Assembly (NCBI GenBank): GCA_033398695.1
Contig: CM065802.1
Span: forward strand, 146,988,096-147,052,095
Direction: 5' to 3'
Length of the DNA: 64,000 nt
Origin: Orobanche coerulescens
Taxonomy: Eukaryota; Streptophyta; Magnoliopsida; Lamiales; Orobanchaceae
The first letter of the stretch is position 1, and the number at the start of each line of letters is the position of its first letter. Below are positions 48,178 to 61,372 of the stretch, one piece after another. The notes beneath the pieces were generated by a model that did not search any database, was not told where the DNA came from, and worked only from the letters and a program-made list of their open reading frames with translations. A program made the translations under genes and the position numbers.

Positions 48178-49373
48178 AACAAAACTTCTGGTGGGGGAAT
48201 ATGAAGAAGGACGTAGCAGAATACGTTTCAAGGTGTTTGACTTGTCAGTAGGTTAAGATTGAACATCAGCGACCTGCCGGAATGTTAAAGCCGCTTCCGA
48301 TCCCTGAATGGAAGTGGGAGGATATCTCAATGGATTTCATCACCAGTATGCCAAGGACCAAGCCGGGAATGAACATGATTTGGGTTGTAGTTGATCGACT
48401 AACCAAATCGGCTCATTTCCTAGGAACTAAAGATACTTGGGGACCCGAGAGATTGGCGCGAGTATTTATTGCAGAGATAGTCAGATTACATGGGACACCG
48501 AAGACCATTATTTCAGATCGAGATGGTCATTTCGTGTCGCACTTCTGGAAGGCAGTTCACTGGGCTTTGGGGACCGAGCTAAACTTTAGCACGGCTTATC
48601 ATCCTCAGACGGACGGTCAGTCCAAATGGACTATACAAACAGTAGAAGACATGATTAGAGCTTGTGCATTGGATTGGTCAACTGATTGGGAAGTTCATTT
48701 GCCGTTGATTGAATTCACCTACAATAATAGTTGGCATGCTTCTATTAAGATGGCACCATTTGAAGCTTTGTACGGGAGAAGATTCCGATCACCCCTGTGC
48801 TGGGATGATTCTTCGGATTTGATCGGGACGGAACCGGAATTGATAGTTCAGAATCAAGAGAAGATAGCTTTGATTCGAGAAAGACTGTTGACTGCCCGAA
48901 GTCGACAGAAGTCTTATGCAGACGTACGTCGTTGCCCTCTAGAGTTTGACATTGGGGACCACGTAGTATTGAAGGTGTCCCCTACACGTGGAATTTTCCG
49001 TTTTGGGAGGAAAGGCAAGCTAAGTCCGAGATATATCGGACCATTCGAGGTCCTCAAGAGAGTTGGGGATTTAGCATACAGGTTGGCCTTACTGCCATCG
49101 CTGAGTCATGTTCACAGTGTGTTTCACGTATCCCAATTGCAGAAGTATGTACCAGACCCCAGTCACGTCATTGATTTCGACGAGATCGAGATAGCTAATG
49201 ACGGTACCTTCGAAGAGAGACCAATCAAGATACTTGAGAGTCGGATCAAACAATTGAGAAATAAACCAATACACTTGGTTAAAGTACAATGGTCACGACA
49301 CGGAGTTGAAGAGGCCACCTGGTAAACGGAGGACAGTATGAAGATTAGATATCTAGAGTTTTTTTCATCTTAA
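48178..49373 (+). pseudogene. Element A integrase core and chromodomain-like tail
   Basis: The frame is one base off from RNase H. TAG at 48249-48251 breaks the CxxC knuckle region (LTCQ then stop). Core: Asp in MDFITS and Asp in ISDRDGHF are present, but the third catalytic residue is Lys (AAA at 48624-48626), exactly 36 codons after the second Asp where R1 and B have Glu. The tail PIHLVKVQWSRHGVEEATW ends at TAA 49323-49325, and the frame runs on to TAA 49371-49373. The integrase could not catalyse joining as it stands. Confidence 0.9.
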
Positions 49374-49390
49374 GTTTCGGGACGAAACTT

Positions 49391-49408
49391 CTTTTTAGGG
49401 AGGAAGGA
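49391..49408 (+). other. Element A polypurine tract
   Basis: AGGGAGGAAGGA directly before the right LTR, preceded by AAGTTTCGGGACGAAACTTC. Confidence 0.85.
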
Positions 49409-51822
49409 TGTAATACCCGAGATTTCTGATATGTAATTGAAGGTTGTGATATTGTACTGTTGCATTTTGATCTGATTAGTATTCTCCGTATTTCATGATC
49501 CGGTGTTGTTAAGCGCATGATCTCATGAATGTGATCTAAATTGTGATTCTGCGCATGTAGCGCACGCTATCGACTATATGTAGCGTACGCTAATTTGGAT
49601 TCGTAGCGCACGCTATGTATGAACCTTAGCGCGCGCTACACGTAGTCAGCATGATTGAGACAGGGCGGTAGGTGACATCGGCTGCGGATCTCGATCGGAT
49701 TATGTCGGGATGAACCTGGACGGCTTTCGGGAAAAAGCCAAGTCAACGCGGTAGCGCACGCTACTGATATGAGGATAGCGCACGCTAAATGTTGAGTACA
49801 GTGAAGTCAGTAAGTCGTTAGCGCACGCTATGAATATGGACTAGTGCACGCTAATAACCACTTTCTATAAATAGGACAACATCCTTTTTCGTATTTTCAG
49901 TCTTTTCACTTCCCTCATCCGAATCATTGGACTTAGAGAGTCACTCTCTTCATCCTAAACCCTCCATATCAGCATCCTAGCCCGAGTTGAAGATTGTAGA
50001 TCATTGGAGATTGGTGTTCAAGCCTTCGGCGTTGGATTGCTTCGATTTCCTCCTTGTTCTTCACGACTTTGAGGTAGGTGATTCTTCACAAATATTAAGT
50101 ACTATTATGAAGGACGTTTCAATCATGATTTGGGACTATCTAGTCAGTTAAATACGTATGTGGTCGAATATCATGTGTTAGAAGGATATTTTCGATGTTT
50201 CGGTACTTATTCATCGTATAATCCTTTGAACCTTTTTAGTGTATGGACTCCTAAGCATACTTATGTATCTTCAAAACCGATTATGACCAGTATATGGAGA
50301 TTACCAAGTTCTTATGTCTTTTAATAAAGGAATCATACGTTTTGGGACATGAAATGGATTAGACTTAGGATATTTCTTGAAGATCAAAGATGAATTATGG
50401 TGTTGTGATGATTATACGTATCCTTGTATCTCATAGTCATTTAATACGTAAAGATCTTTCACAAACCGTATGAGCATGATATGCACGGAGATGGCATGAA
50501 TTAACACTTAATATTTCATGAGTTTCATCACCTTTAGCTCAAGTTTTCTGCCCAGTAGTAAACTGCCATGGATAGTAAGCGCACGCTAAGATAGGCATAT
50601 TAACGTGCGCTATCGGGAATGAATAACGTGCGCTACGTTTGGTACGTAACGTACGTTATGTCATCAGGCAGGACAGACGGCTGATCAGAGAGGACTGTCA
50701 GTACACAGCTAGCGTACGCTAGACTTGATTATTTGCGTACGTTAACGGGCAGGCTTAGCACACGTTACGTAGAGTACGTAGCGCACGCTAAGTAGTCCAG
50801 GCAGAATTCATTTCTAGAGCTTGCGGCCGTAAACCGGATTGTTAGACATTCGTTCGACTTGAGAGGGATTCTTTATTATTTCTTAGGTCCGAGCCTTGCA
50901 TAGGGGACGATCGAGGGGCGGTGGCATACGGACGCGTGTCATTTGTTGGACTATTTCATTCTTGCCATTTTCGAGGTAAGTATCATATGTTAAGTTTGAT
51001 TTATATTGGAACTTTGATCATGCATATGGTTTTGTCCATGTTGTCGAATATGAGATTTATTTCTTTAATTTCTCGTGGTATTCGTTGTTAATTGTTCGTA
51101 TTGATGAATATATTGAAATGCATATATGTATGCATAATTGATTGGTTTATGGTATAAATGATCCGAGGGGGTCATGAGGATCTATGCTGAGGGCGCTGGA
51201 TCGAATGTCCACCATGCGTTGGTCCGACGGGATCATCATGGGGATCTATGCTGAGGGCGCTGGATCGTTGGACGGGTTTTACACCATGCGTTGGTCCGAC
51301 GGGATCATCATGGGGATCTATACCAAGGGCGCTGGATCGCTGGATTACCCTGTATTGTGTTGATGGAATCGTGAGGATTCACATCGTTGGATTCCGATGA
51401 CGGAAGTCCGTTTTTGCATGTTTTATGATGCACTGATGATTTATGTATTATGATACTTGTACTAGCATTGTTTTGCTAACCCCTTTGGGGGTGGACATTG
51501 TTTTGATGTTCAGGTAGCCGAGGAGCGGGGAAGCAACCACAGTACCGACAGGACGATGAAATGGCTCAGTGATGTGGTTTATGTTTATTGTTATTGAGAT
51601 TTGTCTTCTTGGTTCACTTTAGTACTCGAGTATGTATGTTTTAATAATGTTATTTTCGATATGGTTGTATAAGTTAACTCATTGGATCAGTTGAACCAGT
51701 TCTGTATTTCGAACTTCAGTTGTACTGTTGGATTATATTTACATTTCTTTTAATTAGCCTTGTAAATCCTTACTTAAAGGGTTTACGCGCTGTAATTACT
51801 CTGAATATCTTGGGGTGTTACA
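49409..51822 (+). repeat. Element A right LTR
   Basis: Near copy of 42099-44510 with scattered single-base differences. All arrays and the TATA box are conserved. It ends at 51822, before GTTAC. Confidence 0.95.
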
Positions 51823-51827
51823 GTTAC

Positions 51828-52925
51828 TATCCAGGGCCACTCCGTGAGGCCAAACTGTCCGAACTAATGAACCACGACCTGTCTGAAGACGATGATGTAT
51901 TATCTGTTGCTGAGAAATTCCAGGCACTCCTTCCTTTCGCCACGACAATTATCCGAACAGAGGCCGATAAGATCAAATACTTTCTCAAGAGGCTTAAACC
52001 CCGAATGAGAATGCAGCTGTTGAATCACCACTGTACTACCTTACCAGAGTTCATCGAGAAAGCTCTGGAGTACGAACTCACCGCGAAGAAGATTTCCAAG
52101 AAACAACCACAGTCCAACAACAAAAGATCCAGGAACCAGAACCAGACTGAGAGTAATCGGGGGACATTCAGGAAGCCCCAGTCATTGCCAAACCCTTCTG
52201 ATCAACCACCCATGGCGTCAAAGCCCGCCGGATCGCACTCTCGAACGGTTCCCTCATCCGTGGTGTGTCATAACTGTGGGGGCCAGGGGCATATCAACTT
52301 CAAATGCCCAAAGCCTGCCATCACATGCCATACTTGTGGTAAGAATGGTCACCGTGCTCGTTTTTGTAGGAGTGAGCCTGGACATGAACCAGTAGCGTCT
52401 CATGCTCCAGTTCAGTCCTCTGTCCAGAACCGGATGCCTCCGTCCGCTTCCTATCAGACCACCGGGGCGAATAGGGGAATGGGCCTTGGGAATCAAAGTG
52501 GTACACCTGGTGCCGGAACTGCGAAACCCAGGATTTACGAGATGAAGAAAGCTGACGATCCTGAGGCCAGCATGATTTCAGGTATACTCGAGATCCACTC
52601 CCAGCCTGTGTGTGTTCTTTTTGATACAAGTGATTCACACTCCTTTATATCTTGTTCTTGTTTAAGTCGTTTGCCTCTAGACCATGTTATCAATTGTGAG
52701 CCCTACGTGATTGGTCTACCTGATGGTAGAAGAATTATTGGAAATCGTGAAGTCCAGGACTGTCCGTTTCGTTTGAACGACCGTGAGTGGTTGTCAAATC
52801 TGATTGTAGTCGATTTACCTAAGGATGATATAATCTTGGGAATCGATTGGATGGATCGTCATGATGCAATACTTAGTGTCCGTAAGCGGATGGTAACCGT
52901 CACTTCTGATGATGGTTTCAAGTGA
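51828..52925 (+). pseudogene. Element B Gag C-terminal part and protease
   Basis: It resumes gag directly after the target duplication of A (PGPLREAKLSELMNHDLSED). Two complete zinc knuckles follow: CHNCGGQGHINFKC and CHTCGKNGHRARFC. The protease active site reads FDTSDSHSF: the Gly after Asp-Thr is Ser (AGT at 52629-52631), which should disable the enzyme. The frame stops at TGA 52923-52925, probably from an Arg CGA codon, and goes on in the same frame afterwards. Confidence 0.9.
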
Positions 52926-53893
52926 ATCTTTCTAGGGGATAATCCCAGTCGTTCTGGGAGAGTCATCAGCGCTATGAAAGCAGTGAAACTGCTTAATCAA
53001 GGGTGTATTGGTTATTGGTGCTACATGGCCAAAACAGCAGATCAACCAGTTGAATTAGCCGACATTCCGGTAGTCCGAGACTACCCAGATGTATTTCCAG
53101 ACGAGTTGCCACGCTTACCTCCTCATCGTGACGTGGAGTTTATTATTGAGTTAGAACCAGGGACATCCCAGCTTTCAAAGCACCGTATCGTATGGCTCCG
53201 ACTGAGATGCAAGAATTGAAGAACCAGCTTGAGGAGTTGACTGACAAGGGCTATATTCGACCTAGTGCGTCCCCTTGGGGAGCACCAATGTTATTTGTAC
53301 GGAAGAAAGATGGATCTCTGCGCTTATGTATTGATTACCGTGAGCTGAACAGGGTAACCATCAAGAACAAGTATCCTTTGCCTCGTATTGATGATTTATT
53401 GGACCAACTTCAAGGAGCTGCCGTGTTTTCTAAGATCGACTTGAGATCTGGTTATCATCAGTTGAGGATTCGAGAGTCTGACATTTCAAAGACAGCATTC
53501 CGTACTCGCTATGGGCATTATGAGTTTGTGGTGATGCCATTTGGACTGACTAATGCACCGATGATATTCATGGAGTTGATGAATCGAGTTTTTATTAACT
53601 ATCTGGATCGCTTTGTAGTCGTTTTTATTTACGACATTATTATTTACTCTCGTGACCACGAAGAGCACGAGCGTCACCTCCACCAAGTTCTCGATACATT
53701 GAGGCGGGAACAGCTTTATGGGAAATTTTCTAAGTGTGAATTCTGGATGCCTGAGGTTGTCTTTATCGGGCATGTGATATCAGCCGAAGGGGTGAGAGTG
53801 GACCCACAAAAGATGGAAGCCATTCGAGATTGGCTACCACCGAAGAACGTGAAGGAAGTTCGTAGTTTCCTCGGCCTAGCAGGTTACTACTGA
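52926..53893 (+). pseudogene. Element B reverse transcriptase
   Basis: Starts with the linker ([15 protein letters not shown]). A one-base frameshift near 53165 separates it from the RT proper, whose open block begins at 53192 ([16 protein letters not shown]). Motifs [35 protein letters not shown] and MPFGLTNAP are present. The active-site box reads FIYD, with Tyr (TAC 53630-53632) for the first catalytic Asp. TGA at 53891-53893 interrupts LAGYY-WF, again from a probable CGA codon. Confidence 0.9.
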
Positions 53894-55499
53894 TGGTTCG
53901 TAGAAGGATTTTCTAAAATTGCGCATCCGATCACTAACTTACTGCGAAAGGACAAGAAGTATTTGTTGGTTAGAAACATGTCAGCAAAGTTTTGATGAGC
54001 TCAAGAGTCGATTGATTTCGGCACCTGTTTTGGTCTTACCAAAAGGAATGGAAGGATTTGTGGTGTATAGTGACGCGTCGAGACAGGGTCTGGGATGTGT
54101 ACTAATGCAGGAAGGGAAAGTGATTGCCTATGCGTCGAGACAATTGCGACCCTATGAAGTTAACTATCTGACCCATGACTTGGAGTTAGCAGCCGTGGTG
54201 TTTGCTTTGAAAATCTGGCGTCACTATCTTTATGGAGTTACCTGCCAGATCTTTACAGACCACAAGAGCCTAAAGTACATTTTTACTCAGAAGGAGTTGA
54301 ACATGAGACAGAGAAGGTGGCTAGAATTAATCAAGGACTATGATATCGAGATCCTTTATCATCTGGGTAAAGCAAATGTGGTTGCCGATGCATTGAGCCG
54401 TAAGACAGTGCAGGAGCAGATGCTGAGCCGTTTGACAGCACAGAGAGAGTTGCAGTTGGACCTTATGAGGCCAGAAAGTGATGTTTGGTTACAGCATATT
54501 CAGGGACAACTTTGCACCCTTCAGATTGCTTCTTCTCTTGGTGATATGATCAAATCGAAGCAAGTTACGGACCCATTCTTATCTCGAGTTCGGGATGAGG
54601 TAACCCAAGGAAAAGCCCCTGGATTCGTGATCCACGAGGATGGATTGATACGTTTTAGAAATCGAGTTTGTGTACCCGCTGGCGAAGAGTTGAGGAACTC
54701 TATCATGAGAGAAGCCCATGCTACCCCGTACTCTATTCACCCGGAATCTAGCAAGATGTATAAGGATTTGAAGCAGAATTATTGGTGGGGGAATATGAAA
54801 CGTGAGGTTGCCGAATTCGTTTCGAGATGTTTAACCTGTCAGCAGGTTAAGATTGAGCACCAGCGACCCGCAGGAATGCTGAAACCACTCCCTATTCTCG
54901 AGTGGAAATGGGAGGACATATCTATGGATTTTATCACTAGATTGCCGACGAGTCGTCGAGGAATGAATACGATTTGGGTGATTGTGGACCGTCTAACCAA
55001 ATCAGCCCACTTCTTGGAGATTAAGGACATGTGGGGTCCCGAGAGATTAGCCCAACTGTTTATTAAGGAAATTGTGAGATTACATGGTACCCCCAAGAGT
55101 ATTGTATCAGACCGTGACGGGCGATTCATGTCGCACTTCTGGAAGGCAGTTCATCGTGCGATGGGCACGCAGTTGAATTTCAGTACAGATTTTCATCCAC
55201 AGACCGATGGTCAGTCTGAGAGAACCATCCAGACTCTAGAGGATATGTTGAGAGCATGTGCTCTTGATTGGAAGGACGATTGGGAAGCCCAGCTGCCTTT
55301 GGTGGAATTCACTTATAATAATTGTTGGCACGCTTCGATTCAGATGGCACCATATGAGGCATTATATGGCCGTCGCTGTAGGTCCCCTTTGTATTGGGAT
55401 GAACTGTCAGAATATCTGGGTACGGAACCCGATATGTTATTAGCAGCCCGGGAGAAGATCACTTTGATTAGGAGTCGGTTGTTAACGGCTCAAAGTTGA
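53894..55499 (+). pseudogene. Element B RNase H and integrase core
   Basis: A one-base frameshift near 53960 precedes RNase H. RNase H residues are intact: Asp in [10 protein letters not shown], Glu in LELAAVV, Asp in FTDHKSL and Asp in VVADALSRK. The integrase zinc domain ([20 protein letters not shown] to CLTCQQVK) and DDE core are complete, with Asp in MDFITR, Asp in VSDRDGRF (55110) and Glu in GQSERTIQ (55218), 35 residues between. It ends at TGA 55497-55499 after LTAQS, a probable CGA-to-TGA change. The same frame continues. Confidence 0.9.
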
Positions 55500-55967
55500 C
55501 AGAAGTCTTATGCTGACCACCGTCGACGACCGCTTGAGTTCGAGGTTGGTGACCATGTGTTAATGAAGGTGTCTCCTACCCGAGGTGTTTTTCGTTTCGG
55601 GAAGTGGGGCAAGCTGTGCCCGAGGTACATTGGGCTGTTTGAGGTTTTGGAGCGTGTAGGTGATCTGGCCTATCGACTAGCCTTGCCACCGACTTTGAGT
55701 AAGATTCACAACGTGTTTCATGTCTCCCAGTTGAGGAAATATGTTGCTGATCCGAGCCATGTACTTCAGTTCGAAGAGATTGAATTAGCAGAGGATCATT
55801 CGTACGAGGAGCGTCCTGTGCAGATACTCGAGAGGAGGGTCAAGCAGTTGAGGAACAAGACGATCCCCCTACTGAAAGTTCAGTGGTCACGACACGGAGT
55901 CGAGGAGGCTACGTGGGAAACCGAGGATAGTATGCGAGCGAGATACCCCGAGTTATTAACCCCTTAG
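55500..55967 (+). pseudogene. Element B integrase C-terminus with chromodomain-like tail
   Basis: Same frame as the preceding block. The GPF/Y-like region reads RYIGLFEVLERVGDL. The tail KTIPLLKVQWSRHGVEEATW and YPELL end at TAG 55965-55967, 35 bp before the LTR. It is close to the R1 tail. Confidence 0.85.
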
Positions 55968-55988
55968 TTTCGAGGACAAAACTCTTTT

Positions 55989-56002
55989 TAAGGGGGAGAG
56001 TA
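55989..56002 (+). other. Element B polypurine tract
   Basis: AAGGGGGAGAG just before the right LTR start TGTAATATCCGACTG. Confidence 0.8.
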
Positions 56003-58884
56003 TGTAATATCCGACTGTAATTTTTCGTTTTTACCTGTCATTGTATTATTCGGATAATCTGATTATCATGAATCGTTACATTTAGTATTATGTTGAGGTA
56101 TTATAGATTTGAATTTCATATCGTTGTTATTTCATTTCATATGTGATGATTCGATGTTAATTAGAGAGTTGCATTTTCGAATTTTTCTGTTGATGTAGCG
56201 TACGCTACATAGTATGATTAACGTACGCTAATCCTGTGCCTTAGCGTGCGTAATGTTTCCCTACATTGCGTACGCTAAGAGGGAATCGCATCGATTGACT
56301 TCACGTGAACTCCTTAGCCGTTGGCATGCATGTGAGTAAGGTCTGAGCTGTCATGTCGGCCAGAGTCAACTTTTATTAGCGTGCGTAACCCCTTTTTCAT
56401 TAGCGTGCGCTACCGACCTGCGAATTCAAGACAGTAGCCACTGTAAGCCGCTTACGTACGTAATATTAACCAGTTAGCGCACGTAAGTGTGTTAGCGTAC
56501 GCTAAAGCTTCCCGTTAGCGTGCGCTAAGTCTGTACAGTCTATTTATAGGACCAACCTGTTTTTCATTTCTTCACAACTCCAAACCAATTCTCTCTCCAT
56601 GTATCGTCCCTCTGCACTCCCAAACCGATATCAACCTCCCCCAACTTGCTTCTAAGCCTTAAATCTTGGAGTGGAGCTCATTTCCTTGGAGACTAGGAGG
56701 TGTTCTTGAGCTTGGAGTATATTTTCTCATAGCTTTGAGGTTGTTCTTCATTTCTGGAGGTAGGTGTACTTTCCTCTCTGTATTATTTTCATATGTTCAC
56801 GTTAATAACGAATTATACTTCACCTAGAGTAGATTAATCAAGTAAAACATAGTTTTAATCCAACCTTTTTAACACTTTTGATGAATATGATAAATGAGGG
56901 TTTGAGATGGATGTGTTCTTGATGATATAGTGATTCTAACCACGTTGTAACTATCATGCTCATCTTGTTGGACGAATTTAGCTCAGTAGAATACCCTTGA
57001 ATCAGTTAACTTCACCGTAGTTGGATTTAACTAAAAGAGTTGTTATCATAAAGTGATTAAACACCATTTTAAGTTTTCACTTACCTTGGGAAGAACTTGG
57101 CCATGTTAGAAGTAGAAGGATGTATTCTTTCTCAGATTTCTTAAGAATCATATTCTCCTTATGTTTAGCTCAACAAGATTTTGAATGGTTAAGGATATTT
57201 GTGAAACCAACACAACAACTTTTCATTAATCTAATGTGTTGAGAACTTAGTTTGTTTTGATCATCATACTAGATAGATGGTGAATTCATCATGATGTTAA
57301 TGGATCTTCCAGCCCTGTAAAGAAAGATTTTGATAACCTTCATGGATATGGTGTAATCTCATAACTAATAACCTTGTTGTAAGCTTAGTATTCAATTTAG
57401 ATGAGAGGAGAATGATCATAAATGTGCAGATTTTGTTCTTTCAACATTTTAATGTTTTGGAAAGTTTAATCATCATAAGATGATCTTAACATCATAATTG
57501 GTTATTCAACATACCCTTGATAGAACTCTTGTTTATGATGAACCATGTGAACATTCGGTAAAAGTATTGTAAACCGATTTTTATGATTGTAATGATGTTA
57601 AAAGAACTCCTGACATAAGGCTTCGATAATTGGAAATAGCAAACTATTCTAAACGATTGTAGGATGACGTCTTACTAATCCTATATTGATAATTATACGA
57701 ATATGTTATTGAGTAAAATGTATTTCGTTTAAGGTTGATTGTTCGAGTAAACAATATTAGTCGAGGACCATTCGTTCGTTCTGACAAGAAGAGGACTATT
57801 CTCGTCTCCGTATTGAGGCAAGTTATCTTGCTTGGTTATAATGATGATTAGATTCTTGTGATGGTTATATATTTCATATGTATGAATTGTTCATGTAATG
57901 TTTGTCGTGATTTGACATTGTCCTTGACGTTATTCCATTTTCTTCATGGGGTTGCATTCCCAAGTACGTCGCTTTGAATCGTTGATCTCGTTGGTCTTAT
58001 TTTCACTTCGGTGAGTTTTTCTTGATCCTTAATCGGATATGTGATTTATTGAATTCGTTGTCATGTTGCATCGTGACATATCCGGAATCATATCTGCGTT
58101 CCGATTGGTCATTGTATAGGATTTTTAGCCAGGCACATATATAGTCATGCGTGGATATTATTCCGCATTGGACTGTGCACACGAGACGTAGTTTCGTGAG
58201 GCTAATTAGGTACATTGTTCCACGTATATTCTGGATTCCGTATACGGGGCGGACATGTACACGAACACATTTCCGGATCGGGCGTACTGTGATGTCCATC
58301 TTGAGCCATATTGTTAATCATCCATAGTATTGGATGTGCTCGACGGTTTGCGACTGATTGTTTCATACGCCCGAGGGGTATGATTAATAGTCGGAATGAT
58401 TTTCTTGAGATTTATATACGTGAATTGTATAATGTCGGAAGAATTAATTATCATGTATATATGACCCTGTGTTTTGGGCGAAATACTTATATTGTATTTT
58501 AGGTCGAGGCAAAGGCAAGGCACGGGAAGAGCATGTTGACGGCGAAGGGTTCGAAGGATACTAGTTCGGGGGGCCCACATCATTTGTTGTCCGGTTATAT
58601 TAAACCGTGTTATATTATTTTATTTTCTGCTTCATTTAAATTACTATCTGGTTGTATTGACATTTGAAGTATTTTCCATCTCCATATGGTTTATACTTGT
58701 TTTTCGGATCCTGTGTATTATAAGGCCGTTGGCCATATTTTTGATAAACTCCTAATCGGAGTAATGACTATTCATTATGGTTCGGTATCACAAATAATAT
58801 TTATTTAATCTATTTTGGATATCGCCTGGTGGGTCCCAGTGTGGGGTCCACGGCACTGTAATAGCCGCCTTTTGGGGTGTTACA
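56003..58884 (+). repeat. Element B right LTR (2882 bp)
   Basis: Near copy of 38275-41158, with palindrome array 56196-56532 and TATA box at about 56540. It ends GGGGTGTTACA at 58884. Confidence 0.95.
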
Positions 58885-60650
58885 AAGCGCGATAGCGCAC
58901 GCTACGGATATGAGGATAGCGCACGCTAAATGCTGAGTACAGTGAAGTCAGTAAGCTTCGTATGGCCGTTAGCGCACGCTATGGATATGGACTAGCGCAC
59001 GCTAATAACCATTTTCTATATATAGGACAACACCCTTTTTCATTTTTCAGACTTTTTCACTTCACAAATCCGAATTCTTAGACTTAGAGAGTTACCTCCT
59101 CCATCTTCAACCTCTCATATCATCATCCTAGCACGAGTTTGAAGATTGTAGATCATTGGAGATTGGTATTCAAGCCCTCGGTGTTGGATTTCTTCAAGTT
59201 CCTCCTTGTCTTCACTACTTTGAGGTAGGTGATTCTTCACCAATTTAAGTAGTATTCTGAAAGGATGTTTTGATCATGATTTGGGATTATCTAGTCAGTT
59301 AAATTCGTACGTAGTCGAACATCATGTTGTTAGAAGGATATTTTCAATGTTTCGGTACTTCTTCATCATATAAACCATTGAACCTTTTAGTGTTTGAACT
59401 CCTAGCATATTCATGAAGCTTCAAAACCGAATGTGACCAGTTTTTGGAGATTATCAGTTCTTATGTTTTTACATAAATGGAATTATACGTTTTGGGACAT
59501 AGAATGGATTGAACCTAGGATATTTTCTTGAAGGTCAAGACGAATTATGGTGTTGAGAAGATTATACGTATCCTTGTATCTCGAAGTCGTTTAATCCGTA
59601 AAGATCATTCATAAACCGTATTAGCATGATATGCATGGAGATGACATGTATTAAACACTGAAGATTTCATGAGTTTCATCACCATTAGATCAAGTATACT
59701 GCCTAGTAGTAAACTGCCATGCACGGTTAGCGCACGCTAAGATATGTATATTAACATGCGCTATCGGGAACGAGTAACGTACGCTACGTTTGGTACGTAA
59801 CGTACGTTATGACATCAGGCGAGTCAGTCGGCTGATCAAAGAGGAGTGTCAGTACATAGTTAGCGTACGCTAGACTTCGTCGTTTACGTACGCTAACGGG
59901 CAGGCTTAGTGCACGTTACGTAGAGTACGTAGCGCACGCTAAGTAGTTCAGGCAGATTACATTTTTAGAGCTTTCGACCGTAGACCGGATTGTTAGACAT
60001 TCGTACGACATGAGATGAATTCTATATTATTTCTTTTGTTAAGGTTCGAGCTTGCTACGTTGATCGAAGGAGATGGCCTTCCAGTGTGTTGAGATCATTG
60101 GAGTGATTTGTTCTTGCAATCTTTGAGGCAAGTATCGTAATTTGTTAATATTGGTATTTTGAGCATACATATGGTTTATTCATGTTGTCGAACATGGGAT
60201 TTATTTCGTTGAATTGTCGTCATATTCGTTATCTAGTGTTTGTATGTTCATATTGATGGACATAGCGATTTTGCATATATGTATGCATGAGTTGTGTTTG
60301 TGTATGTTGTACGATCTATGCTGAGGGCGCTGGATCGGATGTCCACCTCGTGTTGGTCCGACGAGATCATCTTGGAATCGAGGCTGAGGGCGCTGGATCA
60401 TTGGACGGGTTTTTCCACCTCGTGTTTGTCCGACGGGATCATCTTGGGATCTATGCTGAAGGCGCTGGATCATTGGAATACCCATACTGTGTTAATGGAA
60501 TCTTGTGGATTCGCATTGTCGGATTCCGGTAGCGGAAGTCCGTGTGGTGTATCTTGTTATGTATTGTTGATGCATATTCAATTTGTTTAATATGATACTT
60601 GTACTAGCATTGTTTTGCTAACCCTTCGGGGGTGGATATTTGTTTCGATG
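58885..60650 (+). mobile_element. LTR A', second segment (cut by element E)
   Basis: Continues the A-family LTR from the point interrupted at 38274: remaining palindromes (58890-59005), TATA CTATATATAGG at about 59016, second array (59725-59945), minisatellite (60314-60490) and GCTAACCCTTCGGGGG near 60618. It has more indels relative to LTR A than the LTRs of A have to each other. It is cut at 60651. Confidence 0.85.
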
Positions 60651-61213
60651 TGTAATATCCGCAATTTCGATTTCCGGTAATATCTTTTTTTTTCGGCGGG
60701 AGTCCATTTTGAAGACTCGCTCATGACCGTTTCGTCATTTCGAGAATGATTAATTCTGCACTTTTTGTCATTCGAGTTCTTTTCGGTATCGTTTTGTTGA
60801 GTTCCGTGTTCTTAAGCGGTTTTTTCGTACTTGAGTTCGATTCTTGCGAATCTCATTCGAAACTGCTGTTTCGAGTTTCCCGTAAGTCTGTTTAACTTTG
60901 TTAGATGTGTTGTGAACTTCAGTTTGGTTATTCGATCACGTATCGTGATTTTCGGACGTTTTGGGCCATTTTCGTAATTTCCCAAAGTTTGGGGTAATTA
61001 CTTTCCGTTGTCGAATTTCGAGCCTTCGGGTGGTCGGAATCGTGTGTTCTCTTAGTGCTCGAATTCGTCTTTGCGAATACTTCGTAACCATATCTTCGAT
61101 TCGTATTCAGGTTCGGGTTTCAAGGTCGTTCGGGCCATCGGAGTTGGCTCTGGCCGAGTCATGGTCGGGCCTGCAGGCCCAGCCGCACCGCCGAGTTACT
61201 GGTAGAGTGCTCG

Positions 61214-61372
61214 GCAGTTACGTACGTAAGGCCGGTTACGTACGTAAGCCTTGGACGGTTACGTACATAAGCCTTAGCCGGTTACGTACGTAATGATGCC
61301 AGCATTTCTGGGCAGAGATTTCGGCCATGGCCGGTTACGTACGTAAGGGCCCGGCCAGTTACGTACGTAAAC
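61214..61372 (+). promoter_or_regulatory. GTTACGTACGTAAG array in LTR E with TATA box downstream
   Basis: Five GTTACGTACGTAA copies plus one with ACGTACATAA, spaced by GC-rich 8-60 bp segments. The TATA box starts 17 bp further on (61389). Confidence 0.8.

Larger units (their letters stand above)
42099..51822 (+). mobile_element. Element A: full-length Ty3/gypsy retrotransposon, innermost insertion
   Basis: LTRs at 42099-44510 and 49409-51822 (2412 and 2414 bp), perfect target duplication GTTAC (42094-42098 and 51823-51827), primer site, polypurine tract and a complete but broken set of domains. It sits in the gag of element B. It is the same family as A', in which B itself sits, so this LTR family was active before and after the B insertion. 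Confidence 0.95.
38275..58884 (+). mobile_element. Element B: full-length Ty3/gypsy retrotransposon containing element A
   Basis: LTRs at 38275-41158 and 56003-58884 (about 2.88 kb), primer site and polypurine tract present. Flanks AACGC (38270-38274) and AAGCGC (58885-58890) look like a target duplication changed by one base. The A' sequence joins up across it. Its gag gene holds element A (42099-51822). Without A, B is about 10.9 kb. Confidence 0.9.

Noticed and set aside
61217..61372. Array of TTACGTACGTAA as a plant satellite or telomere-like repeat
   Set aside because: Only six copies with unequal spacers directly before a TATA box inside an LTR. The promoter-array reading fits better.
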